Below are positions 34,648 through 47,621 of a stretch of 64,000 nt of DNA, one piece after another. How positions within the stretch are numbered: position 1 is the stretch's first letter; each line of letters begins with the position of its first letter. The DNA comes from Gelatoporia subvermispora B (Eukaryota; Basidiomycota; Agaricomycetes; Polyporales; Gelatoporiaceae). The notes beneath the pieces are model-generated. The model was not told where the DNA came from. It made no database searches and saw nothing but the letters and a program-made list of their open reading frames with translations. The DNA is taken from the NCBI GenBank assembly GCA_000320605.2, contig KB445792.1, positions 377,581 to 441,580 on the forward strand, written 5' to 3'. A program made the translations under genes and the position numbers.

Positions 34648-35460
34648 TCATGCAGGTGCCTCCACATCAAGAGTGACGGGGGCCGGGAAGTCTGACATTT
34701 GAAAGCGCGATCGAGTAGGCGTGAACTCGACTGCTTCCACGTCTGGAAGTTGATTCTTCAGGTGGGCAATTGGCCCCACCACAACAACACATGTATTCAT
34801 TTACCTTATATTTTTGGCATTGGAGAGAGTGCTGTTGCCAAAGCAAGTATCACCAAAAAACAGAAGATCTGCAACAACCCAGTAAGTTGTAGTGTACTTG
34901 TACTACATTTGGTGTGTCAGCAGAATTCATACGCGACTCGTGTCAAAAATACTTCACCGCATTCATGGCTACAGGCACAAAACTGAGAACACCAATGATG
35001 AAGGCAAGGTACCAGTTACCCAGGCTGACTGCAAAAATACGGATTGCTGAGAAAGCTATCACGGGTAGTCAGCCAGTCAAACACTAAATTTTGCTGGCTC
35101 GGAATGCTTACCTGCCAGAGAAATGTCAGAGCTGTTGGCAATGCATCGCCGATGTCTGAGAGAATAGGGCAGCTAGACCATGTGATGCAACTGAGCCTAG
35201 GACCTGTGATGAATGGTTGAAAACACACTTCTGCGTGTTACAATCAACAGCTGTTCGCGACATATAGTTCGACTGAGTCTCATTGGATATTGTTCATACG
35301 ACAGAAATTGCGACAGTATGTTAACCACCATAAACAGAATAGTGGTCCATCGGTTCAAATGAAAGATAAGGGTGACAGAGTTCAATTTGCGACCCCATAT
35401 CAGATCGATTTCACGATTAAGGGCGATCAAATAGTCGTAGATCGCCAGTACTCTGTTCAA
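34648..35460 (-). pseudogene. Second DUF6533-like locus, decayed
   Basis: The N-terminal DUF6533 signature is clear at about 35380-35450: AIYDYLIALNREIDLIWGRK, then a hydrophobic stretch RWTTILFMVVNILSQFL. Further along the minus strand, AIRIFAVSLGNWYLAFIIGV (about 34990-35050) looks like the third and fourth membrane segments. A tail ending VTLDVEAPA stops at 34648. Several membrane segments expected between these parts are missing, and frames are broken. It is probably a truncated relative of the hAT-interrupted gene next door. Confidence 0.45.
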
Positions 35461-35529
35461 AAATCACAATCAATGGACCAGATTCGACGATAAGAGACAA
35501 CACACTGCTGGATGCCACGAGACAATAGT

Positions 35530-36690
35530 TTTGCACATAACTATGGCCAATCTTAAGTCCACAGGTTTGAGTATACAAAGCAATACGTACCTGGATTGCC
35601 CTGACAGTCTCCCTACTGAAGACGGCAGTATCACGTACTCTAGCCAGATTCAGGTATGAGCACCCAGCATTGTTCCGAGTTCTAACATAAGGCCGGTCCC
35701 TGAGGGGTGTAGATCGGCTGCCCTGTGAGTATGTGAGACAAAGGGGTACAAGGAGTTCAAGCCCTGGTTCAGGCTTAATATTCACTTTGATAAGCCCGAC
35801 GGAGTCATTGCTCTAGCAAGCTCATTTGAAGTTCAAAGAACGTGTTGTCCAACGCACTCGACAATAATTATTTGAGCCCGGTCAGCCTAACATCCCAGTC
35901 GCTGATAGATTAATTCACGAGTTTGAAGGCATTCACCCACCCTGCTAAAGTATTCCGTAAACTGTAATGTACCGAATGCTATGCATGTGTGTACGAAGCG
36001 GCCATTGTCGGCAATCCGTATCACGGCCACCTTGCCAGGAGATGCTTGGACCTGGCCAATGGGATTCTGTAAAGAAATTGCACGCTGTTGGTTGCGGTGG
36101 GAAGGAATACCAATGAAACCAATCAAAACACCAGGATGCACAGAGGCCCGGGATGCACAGCAGCATATTTCAGAAACAAATCTTCGTCCATCGAGCTCCA
36201 AGTCTCTGAAGAATCTGCTCCGTAAAACACAGATTGCACAATATCGAAGTGCATGCGCACTAGTCCTACATGTGCATAGCAGTACTGGTAGCTCTAGGTA
36301 TCACCTCCAACCCGACCACCTCCCCTAAGTCCCCCAGTTCCGTTGGGGAAGCAGTGAAAATTCTATCGACATCTGTGTCGATGAATCTAGAAGGTCTATC
36401 AATTCTGATATCGTTGCGTTATTTGGGCTCGGTGTTTGTCTTGTACAGATTGGATTAAGTTTATGAAGACTCATTTTCCAGACCCTCTTTGACATTCCCT
36501 TTAAAGGAAGCTAACCAAGGGTTTCATCGATAGAGTGAGGTCCAGCCGGGCACATTGGTGCTTTCAAAAGAAAGTTCGATACCATAATGGACAATGACTT
36601 ACATTGACGTCAATGTGCATCTGATGAGCTTTCCAGTTGAGACAGCACACATGCACAGCAAATCAAGCAAGAGAATAATTCTGGAATACT
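35530..36690. other. Gene-poor stretch between DUF6533 remnants
   Basis: This is moderately AT-rich sequence with only short frames. A palindromic CATTGACGTCAATG (about 36602-36615) contains a CRE-like TGACGTCA core. I see no gene or element ends. Confidence 0.35.
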
Positions 36691-36699
36691 TGGTACATA

Positions 36700-37480
36700 G
36701 CAGTATGCTGTAAACCAGTGAAGACCAAAGTCTTCAATGCACCCGAAAATCGTCGTGCGCTCCGTCACGTGACTCCTGCCACCGTAGCCATAGCGCGCGC
36801 GGCATTCGCACCTCCAGTACTTTCGTCAGCATCCATGACACAAACGGTGTCACGAAGATCGAGACTGAACCCGCAAATATCTGGCATCTCCAGCAGCCAA
36901 TTCTAAATTCCACATGATAGCACTCACATCCGTAACCCTCCCATCAATACTCAGCATATTCAGACCCAGGAGATCGATTTGTGGCATCCCTGGAATATGT
37001 ACAGAAACCTTTGTCGTACACGAAGTATGCTGTGCCGCTGTCTGAATGAAATGACAACTGCAATGCAGAGAAGCGATACTTCACTATACCATTGAAAGGT
37101 AAAGATGTGGATAATAGGTCTTGTAGCTTGCGACCTCAAATAAGGTTGACTTCATGCCCGAGAGTGATCATATGACCATATCAAACGAGGTTGCACAATT
37201 GCAAATAACGACCGTAGACAACACAAGATAATTAACGCAAAAGCGCCGCTACACGCTACAGCAAAATACTTTTGCACCAAAGTGTCATGTCTTGAGTACA
37301 CAGATTCCATGATGCAAGACGCGATACACACTTGCTTTGCAATATATTGACGGCAATGGCCGCAGGGTCTGGGTCACTGTTGGACATATTCAGATTGGTT
37401 TCAGCTCTCGACTGCGAATCTGTCGTTATGATTAAGTCACGGTCCATCTTATACAGATCAAACATCTTCTCCCTGAACCG
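36700..37480 (-). pseudogene. Third DUF6533-like fragment
   Basis: On the minus strand, a GTAYFVYDK block (about 37010-37040) is followed by LLGLNMLSIDGRVTD (about 36940-36985). This parallels GTVYFVYD and LLALNVLGIVGW of the hAT-interrupted copy. Upstream and downstream frames are interrupted and conserved ends are not recognisable. I treat it as a decayed paralogue. Exact limits are uncertain. Confidence 0.35.
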
Positions 37481-38127
37481 TTGCTGGTAACGGAGATGGA
37501 TGTCGGGACCCCCTTAGCAAAGCTATGACCTTCTCGATCTTTAAATCCGCCGTTACATGCATTTCCAGCGGACTAGGACACAGATTCCTTCAGCCAATTT
37601 CCTCTTCCATTCTACGAGTGGGCTCGCTACACTTACTCGGAGACGTCAAATACTGCGCACAAGAGGGTGGCACGGCCGTCGTCGGGGAGGCGCGTCAACG
37701 TATTCACCTCCCACAGCTTGCCAGTAGACGCTCCAGTCTCACCCAACGAGAATCTCAACCTACGGAGCGTGATGACGGCTGTCGATATGGAATCAAGGCA
37801 CAGGGTTTTAGGGGAGAGTAAATGCCGGGTTCAACGGCGAACACATTGCGTTTCTCTTCCCGAGAGTGCCCAACATGGGTCACGTGACTGGCGCGACGCG
37901 CTCCTCGGTTGGAGACGCGAACTGGACGCGTCGGGAGAGGCCGCAACAAGCGTTTCTGCGCTTCTCAACGACCCCGACATCCTTTCAACCACCACCGACA
38001 TCCTCAGTGGCCTGGTCAGAGTTTTCTTGGATAGCTGTCGATGACTCCCTTTTGACGTCCTAGCCTTCTGTCTTGTTTTCTTGTCTGGTTCCCCATTCTT
38101 AGGCGCACTTCACGACTACCGTAAACA
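37481..38127. promoter_or_regulatory. CDC7 upstream region with an MCB-like box
   Basis: ACGCGT, the MluI cell-cycle box bound by MBF in yeasts, lies at 37926-37931, 197 bp before the CDC7 start codon. The stretch 37667-38044 is also open for 125 codons on the plus strand without a recognised domain. A small upstream gene or uORF cannot be excluded. Confidence 0.3.
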
Positions 38128-40473
<2,346 letters not shown>

Positions 40474-40672
40474 CATCAGCGAAGCAGTTCCACAAACAAA
40501 CATAGTATAGCGAATGATTTGAAATGTTGTGTTCCGTGAGATATTGTACTATGGGATCAGTGTTTCCCGAACAGCTGAGGAGCGGAACGGCCTCCAACCG
40601 ATCGCGGCATTTCGAGTCCCGGCAGGTTTATTCTTGGAATAAAGGAAGAAAAAAGACAAAAAAAACACAAAA

Positions 40673-40756
40673 TGACCACCGCAGGACTCGAACCTGCAAC
40701 CTTTTGGTGCCGCTTAGCAATCGAAGCCAAACGCGCTACCATTGCGCCAGGTAGCC
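40673..40756 (-). tRNA. tRNA-Arg (UCG) with 12-nt intron, second copy
   Basis: This is identical over all 84 nt to the tRNA at 30697-30780, including the intron, but lies on the opposite strand. Its 3' flank (minus strand) enters an A/T-rich run at 40640-40672 that supplies the T-rich terminator. Confidence 0.88.
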
Positions 40757-40898
40757 ATACCAGGTTTTCGTGCTTATATTATATATAGTGCTTTGTTGCC
40801 ACTAAGAAAGGGTCGGAGGGAAGTTGAGCAGTGGACTTGCAGCGTTTACGAGTGTGCGACCGATGCCGCCAACACAAGCTTGACCGACGAGCACGCAA

Positions 40899-43579
40899 AT
40901 GCACCTGCCTCATAACTTACAGGCCCTCCTTCGAGATATCCTCTCAGATTCAGCTTTCCAACAAATTGCGCCGCTCGTTATTGTGCTCGTAATCCCTTTC
41001 CTGGTCGCCATCACTAACAACTACTCTCATCGAGTTGCACCCTCGCTCTCCATGGTCTTAGAGACTCTTTCGCTTATACTGCCTTGGAACTGGTTCGATA
41101 CCCATTCTAGTTCTTCCCATGAGAAACGGAAGCTCAAGAAGAAGGTAGTCCGCACGCGCGCGGAGCAGCTTGCCCGAGATGGTTTGAGTCGGCCAGGTAA
41201 CAGGTCTGCTCGCTTTGAGGCTGCTGCGATCGACTTACCAGTGTCTTGAAGAGGCGGAAAAAGGCGTAGCAGACGATGGATACTATCCCGGCCTCGTTAA
41301 CCTCTCCGGAACGTACTGCTTCATGAACTCGACTCTGCAAGTGAGGCGTCCGTACGTTGGTGCCACAGATCGACCTGACTGCTGTCAAACAGGCTATGGC
41401 ATCCTTGAATTACCTTCAACCATACCTCGACCGTATTCATAGGAAGGCCGAAGCTCTGGATGTGCCAACACCAATCGTTGATACTCTGCGAGACCTGTTG
41501 CATGGTCTGTTCATCCAATGTGGACCCAGATCCACGCTGCTGACATCGCACACCACAGCTCTTAACATGCCAGGCTCATATCCCCACCCGATCAAACCGC
41601 TGAAGATCATCCAAGCATTGTCTGACCAATCCCAAGCGAAACACAACTCCCTATTCTCCTCCCGCGAGCACCAAGACGCTCAAGAGCTCTTCCAGCTACT
41701 GTCGGAATGTATCAAAAATGAGGCTGCTGCGGTAGACAAGGAAGGACATCGCGATCGGGGTTTGAATGGATCGGCACCACTCCAGGGCGAGGATAATCGT
41801 GATGTCGGCAAGAGCGTCTTCGACGGGTTGACCGCAAACAGGCGCAGTTGCGTCGAGTGCGGGTATACCGAGGCAGTCATGCACTTCGCGTTCGACAACT
41901 GGCAGCTAGCTGTGCCCCGCCTTGCGGTACGTCCTGTCTACTCTCATACCAAGTTAGGACTTATGTCTGTGTAGAATGCGTGCCGGCTCGAGGATTGTCT
42001 AGACGACTACACACGCCTCGAGATGCTCACAGACTGCATCTGCCGTAAATGCTCGATGATCACAACGTGCCAGAAGCTGGAGCAGGAGGCGGAGCGCCTA
42101 ACGGAGTCTACGCAGGCCGAACAAGACCCGTCGGCATCCAAAAGGAAGAGGGCGCGCGAGGCTCGGAAGTTGGCTGTACGCGTCAAGGACGCACTGAGAG
42201 AGGGGCGAATCGAGGAAGAGATCAAGAGTGTGAAGATGGAAAAGGTCTTCAGTCGTGCGTCGACGAAGCAGGCGATGGTCGCTCGCGTACGTTCCCTTGT
42301 TTGGTACCTCATATGACCAACACTCATCATTACTATCAATTAGCCACCACCGGTGCTTGCGTTGCACCTCAATCGATCAATGCACTACGGCCACTACGCC
42401 GCCAAAAACACCTGTCGCGTGGTCTTTCCTGAGCTGCTCGACCTCACACCATACACCACATCGGGCCAACTCTCTACACACCCATCCATGCCTATCTCCT
42501 CCCCTTCGCCCGGGCCCAGTACCTTCCCCCCTCAGCCCCAGGTACAGGCGCGGAGCACAACACCAACCCCCGCAAATTGCACCACACCGCGCACGCTCTA
42601 CCGCCTTGCCGCCGTCGTGTGCCACTACGGGCAGCACTCCTTCGGGCACTATGTCTGCTTCCGGCGCAAGCCCCGCGCTCCCGCCGCTGGCTCACGGCGT
42701 TTCGTACCCCCGCGCCTAGTACTCTCCCCTCCTGGAGCGCCCAGCAACGTCGCGGCGCTCGAGGACCCGCCGACGCGCCCTGGGAGGGGCTGGCTGCGGA
42801 TCAGCGACGACTCGGTGCGCGAGGTGGGCATCGAGAGCGTCCTGCAGGAAGGTTCGGGTGCGTTCATGCTGTACTACGAGCGCATCGCGTCGCCACGTCC
42901 TGCGCCCATCCCCATCCCCTACCCCGTCCGCGCGCACTCTGCGCCCGTGCCAATACCCGTAGTTCAGCAGCAGCGGGAGGGAAACGTTGCGGGCGTGTAC
43001 CTCGCAAGCTCACCACGTAGCTCAGAAGAGACAGTGCGCCCGCCTGCAGGCGCGGACACGTCGAGCGCGTCACTGACGGCCGAGGAGACGGACGCGGACG
43101 TGGATGGGGAAGCGCTGCTTGCACCGCCGATAAAGGTCGGGCCACGGGTTGTGAGGAATGTCGCGGCTACGCGGACGAGGGGCTTGTCGAGCTCACCGCC
43201 GGAGCGCAATGTACGCTCGCCTGCGCCCGCGACACCCGAGGGGTCGATGGGGAAAGCTAGTGGGAAGACGTTGGTGAATGGGGATGCTGCGCATGCGCGC
43301 GAAGGTGCGAAGTCTCCGTCGGGTGTGAATGGGAGTGCGAGGCATGCAAGAGAAAGTAGCAAGGAGTCCCAGGCGCGTTCGCAATCACATTCGCGTTCGC
43401 GCTCTGCGTCGCATGCGAGCACAATGTCGCCTCCCCCGTCGCCAACCTCGCCGACGCGGACAAATTCATCATCAAACACCACGCGCCTCACGAAGAAGAG
43501 CCGGCCACCAAACTCGCGCTCGGCGTCGTCGCCTCAGCCCGCGCCGCCGTCATCGCGGGCCGTCGACCTCCGTGCATAG
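40899..43579 (+). CDS. UBP1: Membrane-anchored ubiquitin-specific protease, UBP1/USP30-like
   Basis: Exons 40899-41196, 41252-41340, 41393-41926, 41975-42286 and 42344-43579 give 822 aa. A membrane segment (about residues 23-42, APLVIVLVIPFLVAI) precedes the USP fold. The Cys box is NLSGTYCFMNSTLQA. The QDAQELFQLL motif, zinc-ribbon cysteines CVECG and CICRKC, and the His box HYGQHSFGHYVCFRR with ISDDSVREV are all present. So the catalytic Cys and His are intact. The N-terminal anchor is shared by yeast Ubp1 and mitochondrial USP30; location on ER or mitochondria is undetermined. A long Ser/Pro/Arg-rich tail (about the last 220 residues) is disordered. Exon 2 starts after GAAG at 41251, the only acceptor giving a continuous frame. 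Confidence 0.87.
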
Positions 43580-44025
43580 GCCCGGGTGGTGTATACTGCA
43601 GCTTGGTTTGCACTGTTTGTATTTCTAGATCTACATGATCTCGTTGTTTTCGTTCACAAGTGTTGTACAACTCTCAATACACAACTCACACACAGCTACT
43701 ATTCCCAATTCTGCATCATTCTGTGTTCATGCGCATGGACACGCCGCACATGCATTGAGTCTTGTGTGAATAGGTACAAGAGCCGTGTGCGCCGGGACGC
43801 AAGTGGGCCAACAAGATATCTATATACATATCCCATCCGTTGTGTGTGTCCGTCCGTCCGTGCCATAGTATGATCGATATGGTGCGCTGCACCGGTGCGG
43901 TACGTTCGAGCCTCGCGAGCGCCTGTCAAGGCTTCCCTTCACCCTGTCTGTCAGCGAGAACAATGAACCCCAAGCAACAATCCGAGCGAGCTGTGCCTAG
44001 TGCACGAGTCGCGTGGATGGGGTGG

Positions 44026-44501
44026 TCACCAGTAGATGTGGCGCTCTACTGTCCGGTGGTTCTTCACAGGGCGCGTGTAGGAAATGGTGCGCCGGACACG
44101 GGTGACGGTGGGGTACCTGTGGGGCAATCGGAAAAGGTCAGAGAGGGATCTGGGCGAGAACACGACAATTCGAAAATGAGGGGAACAGTGGAGGCGCACC
44201 AGGCGTTGTAGACCTCTCCAGGCTCGAGCTGTACTTCGACAATCTGGCGTCCCTGTGCGGTTGGGGTCATGGGGTCAGCACTTGTGCTGCTAGGTGTAAA
44301 TGAGCGGTGTGCGTGACTGACTGCGTAGTCGACGTGGGTGCCTACGACAAGGCCCTCTTTCCGGCCGTACTGCCCGTGCTGAACCGCGACAATATCGCCG
44401 GGCTGTAATCGAATATTCGTGAGCTCGAGAACACGGCGGTGTCACGCGCACAACGGTCATACGTTGATGATCTCATCAGAGTACGCTGCAGAAGAGCTCA
44501 T
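44026..44501 (-). CDS. Small conserved-looking protein, about 87 aa
   Basis: Exons (minus) 44501-44463, 44402-44322, 44252-44200 and 44116-44026 join in frame to 87 aa, each intron having standard signals. After a short polar start, the protein reads PGDIVAVQHGQYGRKEGLVVG, which resembles the beta-turn pattern of SH3-like/KOW folds. A basic ending (TRVRRTISYTRPVKNHR) follows. Four small exons with clean splice sites argue for a real gene. I do not recognise the family, and a binding role for RNA, chromatin or protein is only a guess from the fold-like pattern. Confidence 0.5.
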
Positions 44502-45383
44502 GATTTCTGCGCTAGGCTTTAGAAAAGCAAAGCAAGGAGCAGTCGGTCGGCGCTCGATGGGGAGGCGTCTTCGGTGCACGGGCACGATGCAGAGGTGAGG
44601 GACAACGGACACGATGTGCGCGCGCTCGGGCTTTTATAGCATGAAAATGCAGGGGTGAGAACGGCAGCCCGGACGAACGCGAGGCTGCCATGAGGCGGCA
44701 GACGGAGGTTACCTTCTGGAATCTTGTCAACAATACGAGCTTGCCCTTTGTTCTCCCGGGTACGGGTACCTGCGAGCGCTCGGACGGTCGGGGTAGCGAC
44801 TGCTCGGCATACGTGAGGCGGCGGTGGCGTGTGCGAATATTTTCGCATTTTCGCAAATATTATTGCATGCACTCACTGTAGAGGATGGTCGATGTATGTA
44901 CATTCGACTCGCGTCCTCGTTCGTGTCTCGCTTCGCGATCGTCGCAAAACGCGTTGCGCACTCCTCGCGAGGATGGCGAGGCTCGTGGTGTCGCGGTGTT
45001 TGCTTCCGAACCCCGTCAAGATGCACACCGCTGCCTCGCGGCATCAGCATCAACACGCGCATCTCCGGCTTGGCGAATGTGGGGATCTTTCAGCACGGAG
45101 TCGAGAAAGTGTCGATGATGGTGGCAGGTGTTCAAGAGAAGTTCAGGATGCACTACCTGATCAAGGAAAGGCTGCGAACGACATTCAACGTGGATTGCAC
45201 ATGGCAGTCAGTGCGGTGGCGAAAAACATGCTGTACGCAAGGCCATCCCATTTGAATCAGTATCGCTACATGTAATATGTCCTATCCATCTAGTACACCA
45301 TAGCATATCCTACATATCCAAAGACGTCAGCAGAAGGAGCAGAGCACGCCCGCGCCTCGAGGAGCACAGCAGCACAGTCACCA
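44502..45383. other. Intergenic region with one doubtful ORF
   Basis: An ATG frame at 44973-45275 (+) encodes 100 aa with no recognised motif. Otherwise only promoter-like and 3' sequence is expected here, between the 87-aa gene (-) and the 3' end of the DNAJC28-like gene (-). Confidence 0.3.
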
Positions 45384-46891
45384 TCACCTCGATGTCCTTT
45401 TGAAGGCCGCAAACAGGTCCCGCATCATATCACGCAGGCTCCACCCACCGAGACCATCACCAGCAGGTGCCCCCGCAGACGACCCCCGTTCCTCAAGATC
45501 GTCGACCACACCCCCAGGCGTCACCCCGCTGCGGGCGTTCGCGCGTTCTGCGAGGCCGCGGAGGATGTCCTCCCCGCAGTCACGGTACGCCTTGTCGAGC
45601 TCTGCGCCGCGCATGTAATACGGCCTACGCACAGCGTATGGAGCGAGGCCGTTATATTTACGGACGAGCGCGTTGAGCTCTTCGAGTGCGGAATCGTGGT
45701 ACGCCTGCTCGCGCGCCTCCCACTCTGCATCACGCAGTGCAGTGACATCTGCGAGGGTCAGTTTGGGGAGCTGCGCGGATGGCTGGGACATGGTCAGAAT
45801 ACGGATGGCGCGGCGTATCCAGGATTGCTTCACGACTTCGCGGAATGACGACGTCGCAGACTCGAGCTCTATAATTCAGGATTGGTGATATGAAATTGAC
45901 CTTCAAGATGATCAAGCGTACCTCGCTGGATCTCGACCCACGGTGGAGCAGCACCCTGGCGCTGAACGATACGGTTCATGAGAAATTCCTCTCTCGCAAT
46001 GAAAGGGTTCTTCTCGTCCGTAGTTCTCTGAATGGGCTGCCCCCTTCCCTTGACATTTTTGAAATGTCCCTCCAACCTCGCTCTCTGCGGCAATCATCAG
46101 CACAACGTCCCCCGTGCGCTGTAACCCAGATTACGCACCTCAATCTTGTCCTCCACAAGGTTCGCCCACCCCTTCAACGACACCGGCGTTGGCACGCGCT
46201 GCTCCGTCGGAGTCCCCGGGGAGCCCGCCTTCAGCCCTAGTCGATAGTCCAGCGTTGACTCCCGCGCACGGAGGAGCCTTCCGCCATGCTCCGTGCGACG
46301 TCGCTCCTCACGAGCTTTACGCTTCGCCTTCTCGTCGAGCGGTGCAGGGGCCGCACGCGGGGTGGGCGAGGGCGCGATATGCCCGTAGCGCACGCTCGAC
46401 GTTGCGTGAGATGGCACGGTAAACGTCGTATGCCATGGCTCATGACCCTCGATCGAGGGCAAAAGCGGCTCCTTTGCCCGCGCCCGCACCGCATCCATAT
46501 TGATGTTTACATCCCCCTCTGAGGACGCTGCAGGGGTGCCAACCCGTGGTGGCGCAGACTTGAGCTTCTCATCTGCGGTGCGAATAGGCCCGCTCCGGAG
46601 CGGCTTGTACTTGTCGACGAGCATGCGCAGGACCGCGTCCCGCAAAGATTCGTCGCCCGTCCAGTTGGAGTGCTCGTTCTCTAGGGCAGCGAGCCGCGCA
46701 GACTGCGTGCGCACTGCGGCAGCCTCCTCTGCCTCTTCGCGAGCGGCATCTTCGAATAGCTTGTTGCTCGCACGGTTGTCGCCTTCAGCATAGTTGGGTG
46801 TGTAGGTTCTAAAGCCCCGGACGCGAGTCGAGGCGGTGAGGATGGATGATGAGGGAAATCTAGAGGGGAATGAGAGGCGGGCGGGGGTCAT
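45384..46891 (-). CDS. DNAJC28-like protein with DUF1992 domain
   Basis: Exons (minus) 46891-46139, 46084-45922 and 45868-45384 give 466 aa. The core signature is LVEDKIERARLEGHFKNVKG, then RGQPIQ, NPFIAREEFLMNRI and QGAAPPWVEIQRELE. This is the DUF1992 domain of human DNAJC28 and bacterial YdhN-type proteins. No J-domain HPD motif is seen, as is usual for fungal members. The N-terminus is rich in Arg, Ser and Thr with few acidic residues (MTPARLSFPSRFPSSS), suggesting a mitochondrial targeting peptide. Function is poorly known; the animal relative is linked to Golgi/COG or chaperone roles. Confidence 0.82.
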
Positions 46892-47621
46892 GAAGCTGAA
46901 GGTTGCGGACCGGAAGCAAGTGCTTTGCCTTATTTTGTCTCGGTGGCTGATATGTCGGGTCCGGTCTCATTCTATTCCTCCTCTTGACTAAGGAGCTCGA
47001 GTTGATTTTTTGTCTTTCCGAGTATTGCGTGCGCGCTCCGGAGTCATCCAGCACAACCTCTATGCGTGTTTCCGAGCCATGAGAGCGGCTCACACCATAC
47101 TCCCCTGAGCACGATGACTTTCGGCGCTTGGCTTTATGAAGTTGCTTCAAATCACCGCAAAGGTCAAACATTTACCATGTGAGGTCTGCATATCACCGCC
47201 ATATCAGGCTCGCAGCTATCCAGAGTACGATGACCGTGCCGTAGAAATATTTAGAGGAGGCGGGATGCGATCACTTTGAATGATCGGCTGCGCGACTACT
47301 ATACGCGAGCTGCAGCACCAACGCGAAACGACTCCACAAATCCTACCACTTGCACGAGGATATAAAGTCAGATGCTTTCGGCGACCGCGAACCCCGCAAT
47401 CTGATTGTATCGCATTCCACCTCCTTTGTGGTATGACCTGACGGCACACGAGGCTGAAAGAGGACGGATAGAGGACGGATAATAAAAGAACGATGAATGT
47501 GGAAGCCCGCGATCTGCGCGTGCGCTGTGGCAGTCGGCCCTGTCCGGGCCCTCTCCGTACATAAAGCGTACGTCCAAACTCAACTACATTCTCTCTTTCT
47601 CTCTTGCCACGTAGCAACATC
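46892..47621. promoter_or_regulatory. Divergent promoter region, DNAJC28-like and ARB1 genes
   Basis: These 730 bp lie between two start codons. A GATATAAAG element near 47358 and a CT-rich CATTCTCTCTTTCTCTCTTGCC tract just before the ARB1 ATG fit a plus-strand core promoter. No conserved coding sequence is seen. Confidence 0.4.

Noticed and set aside
36602..36615. Palindrome CATTGACGTCAATG as an element end
   Set aside because: It is a single short palindrome with a CRE-like core. No partner end or duplication is found, so it is noted only as sequence texture.
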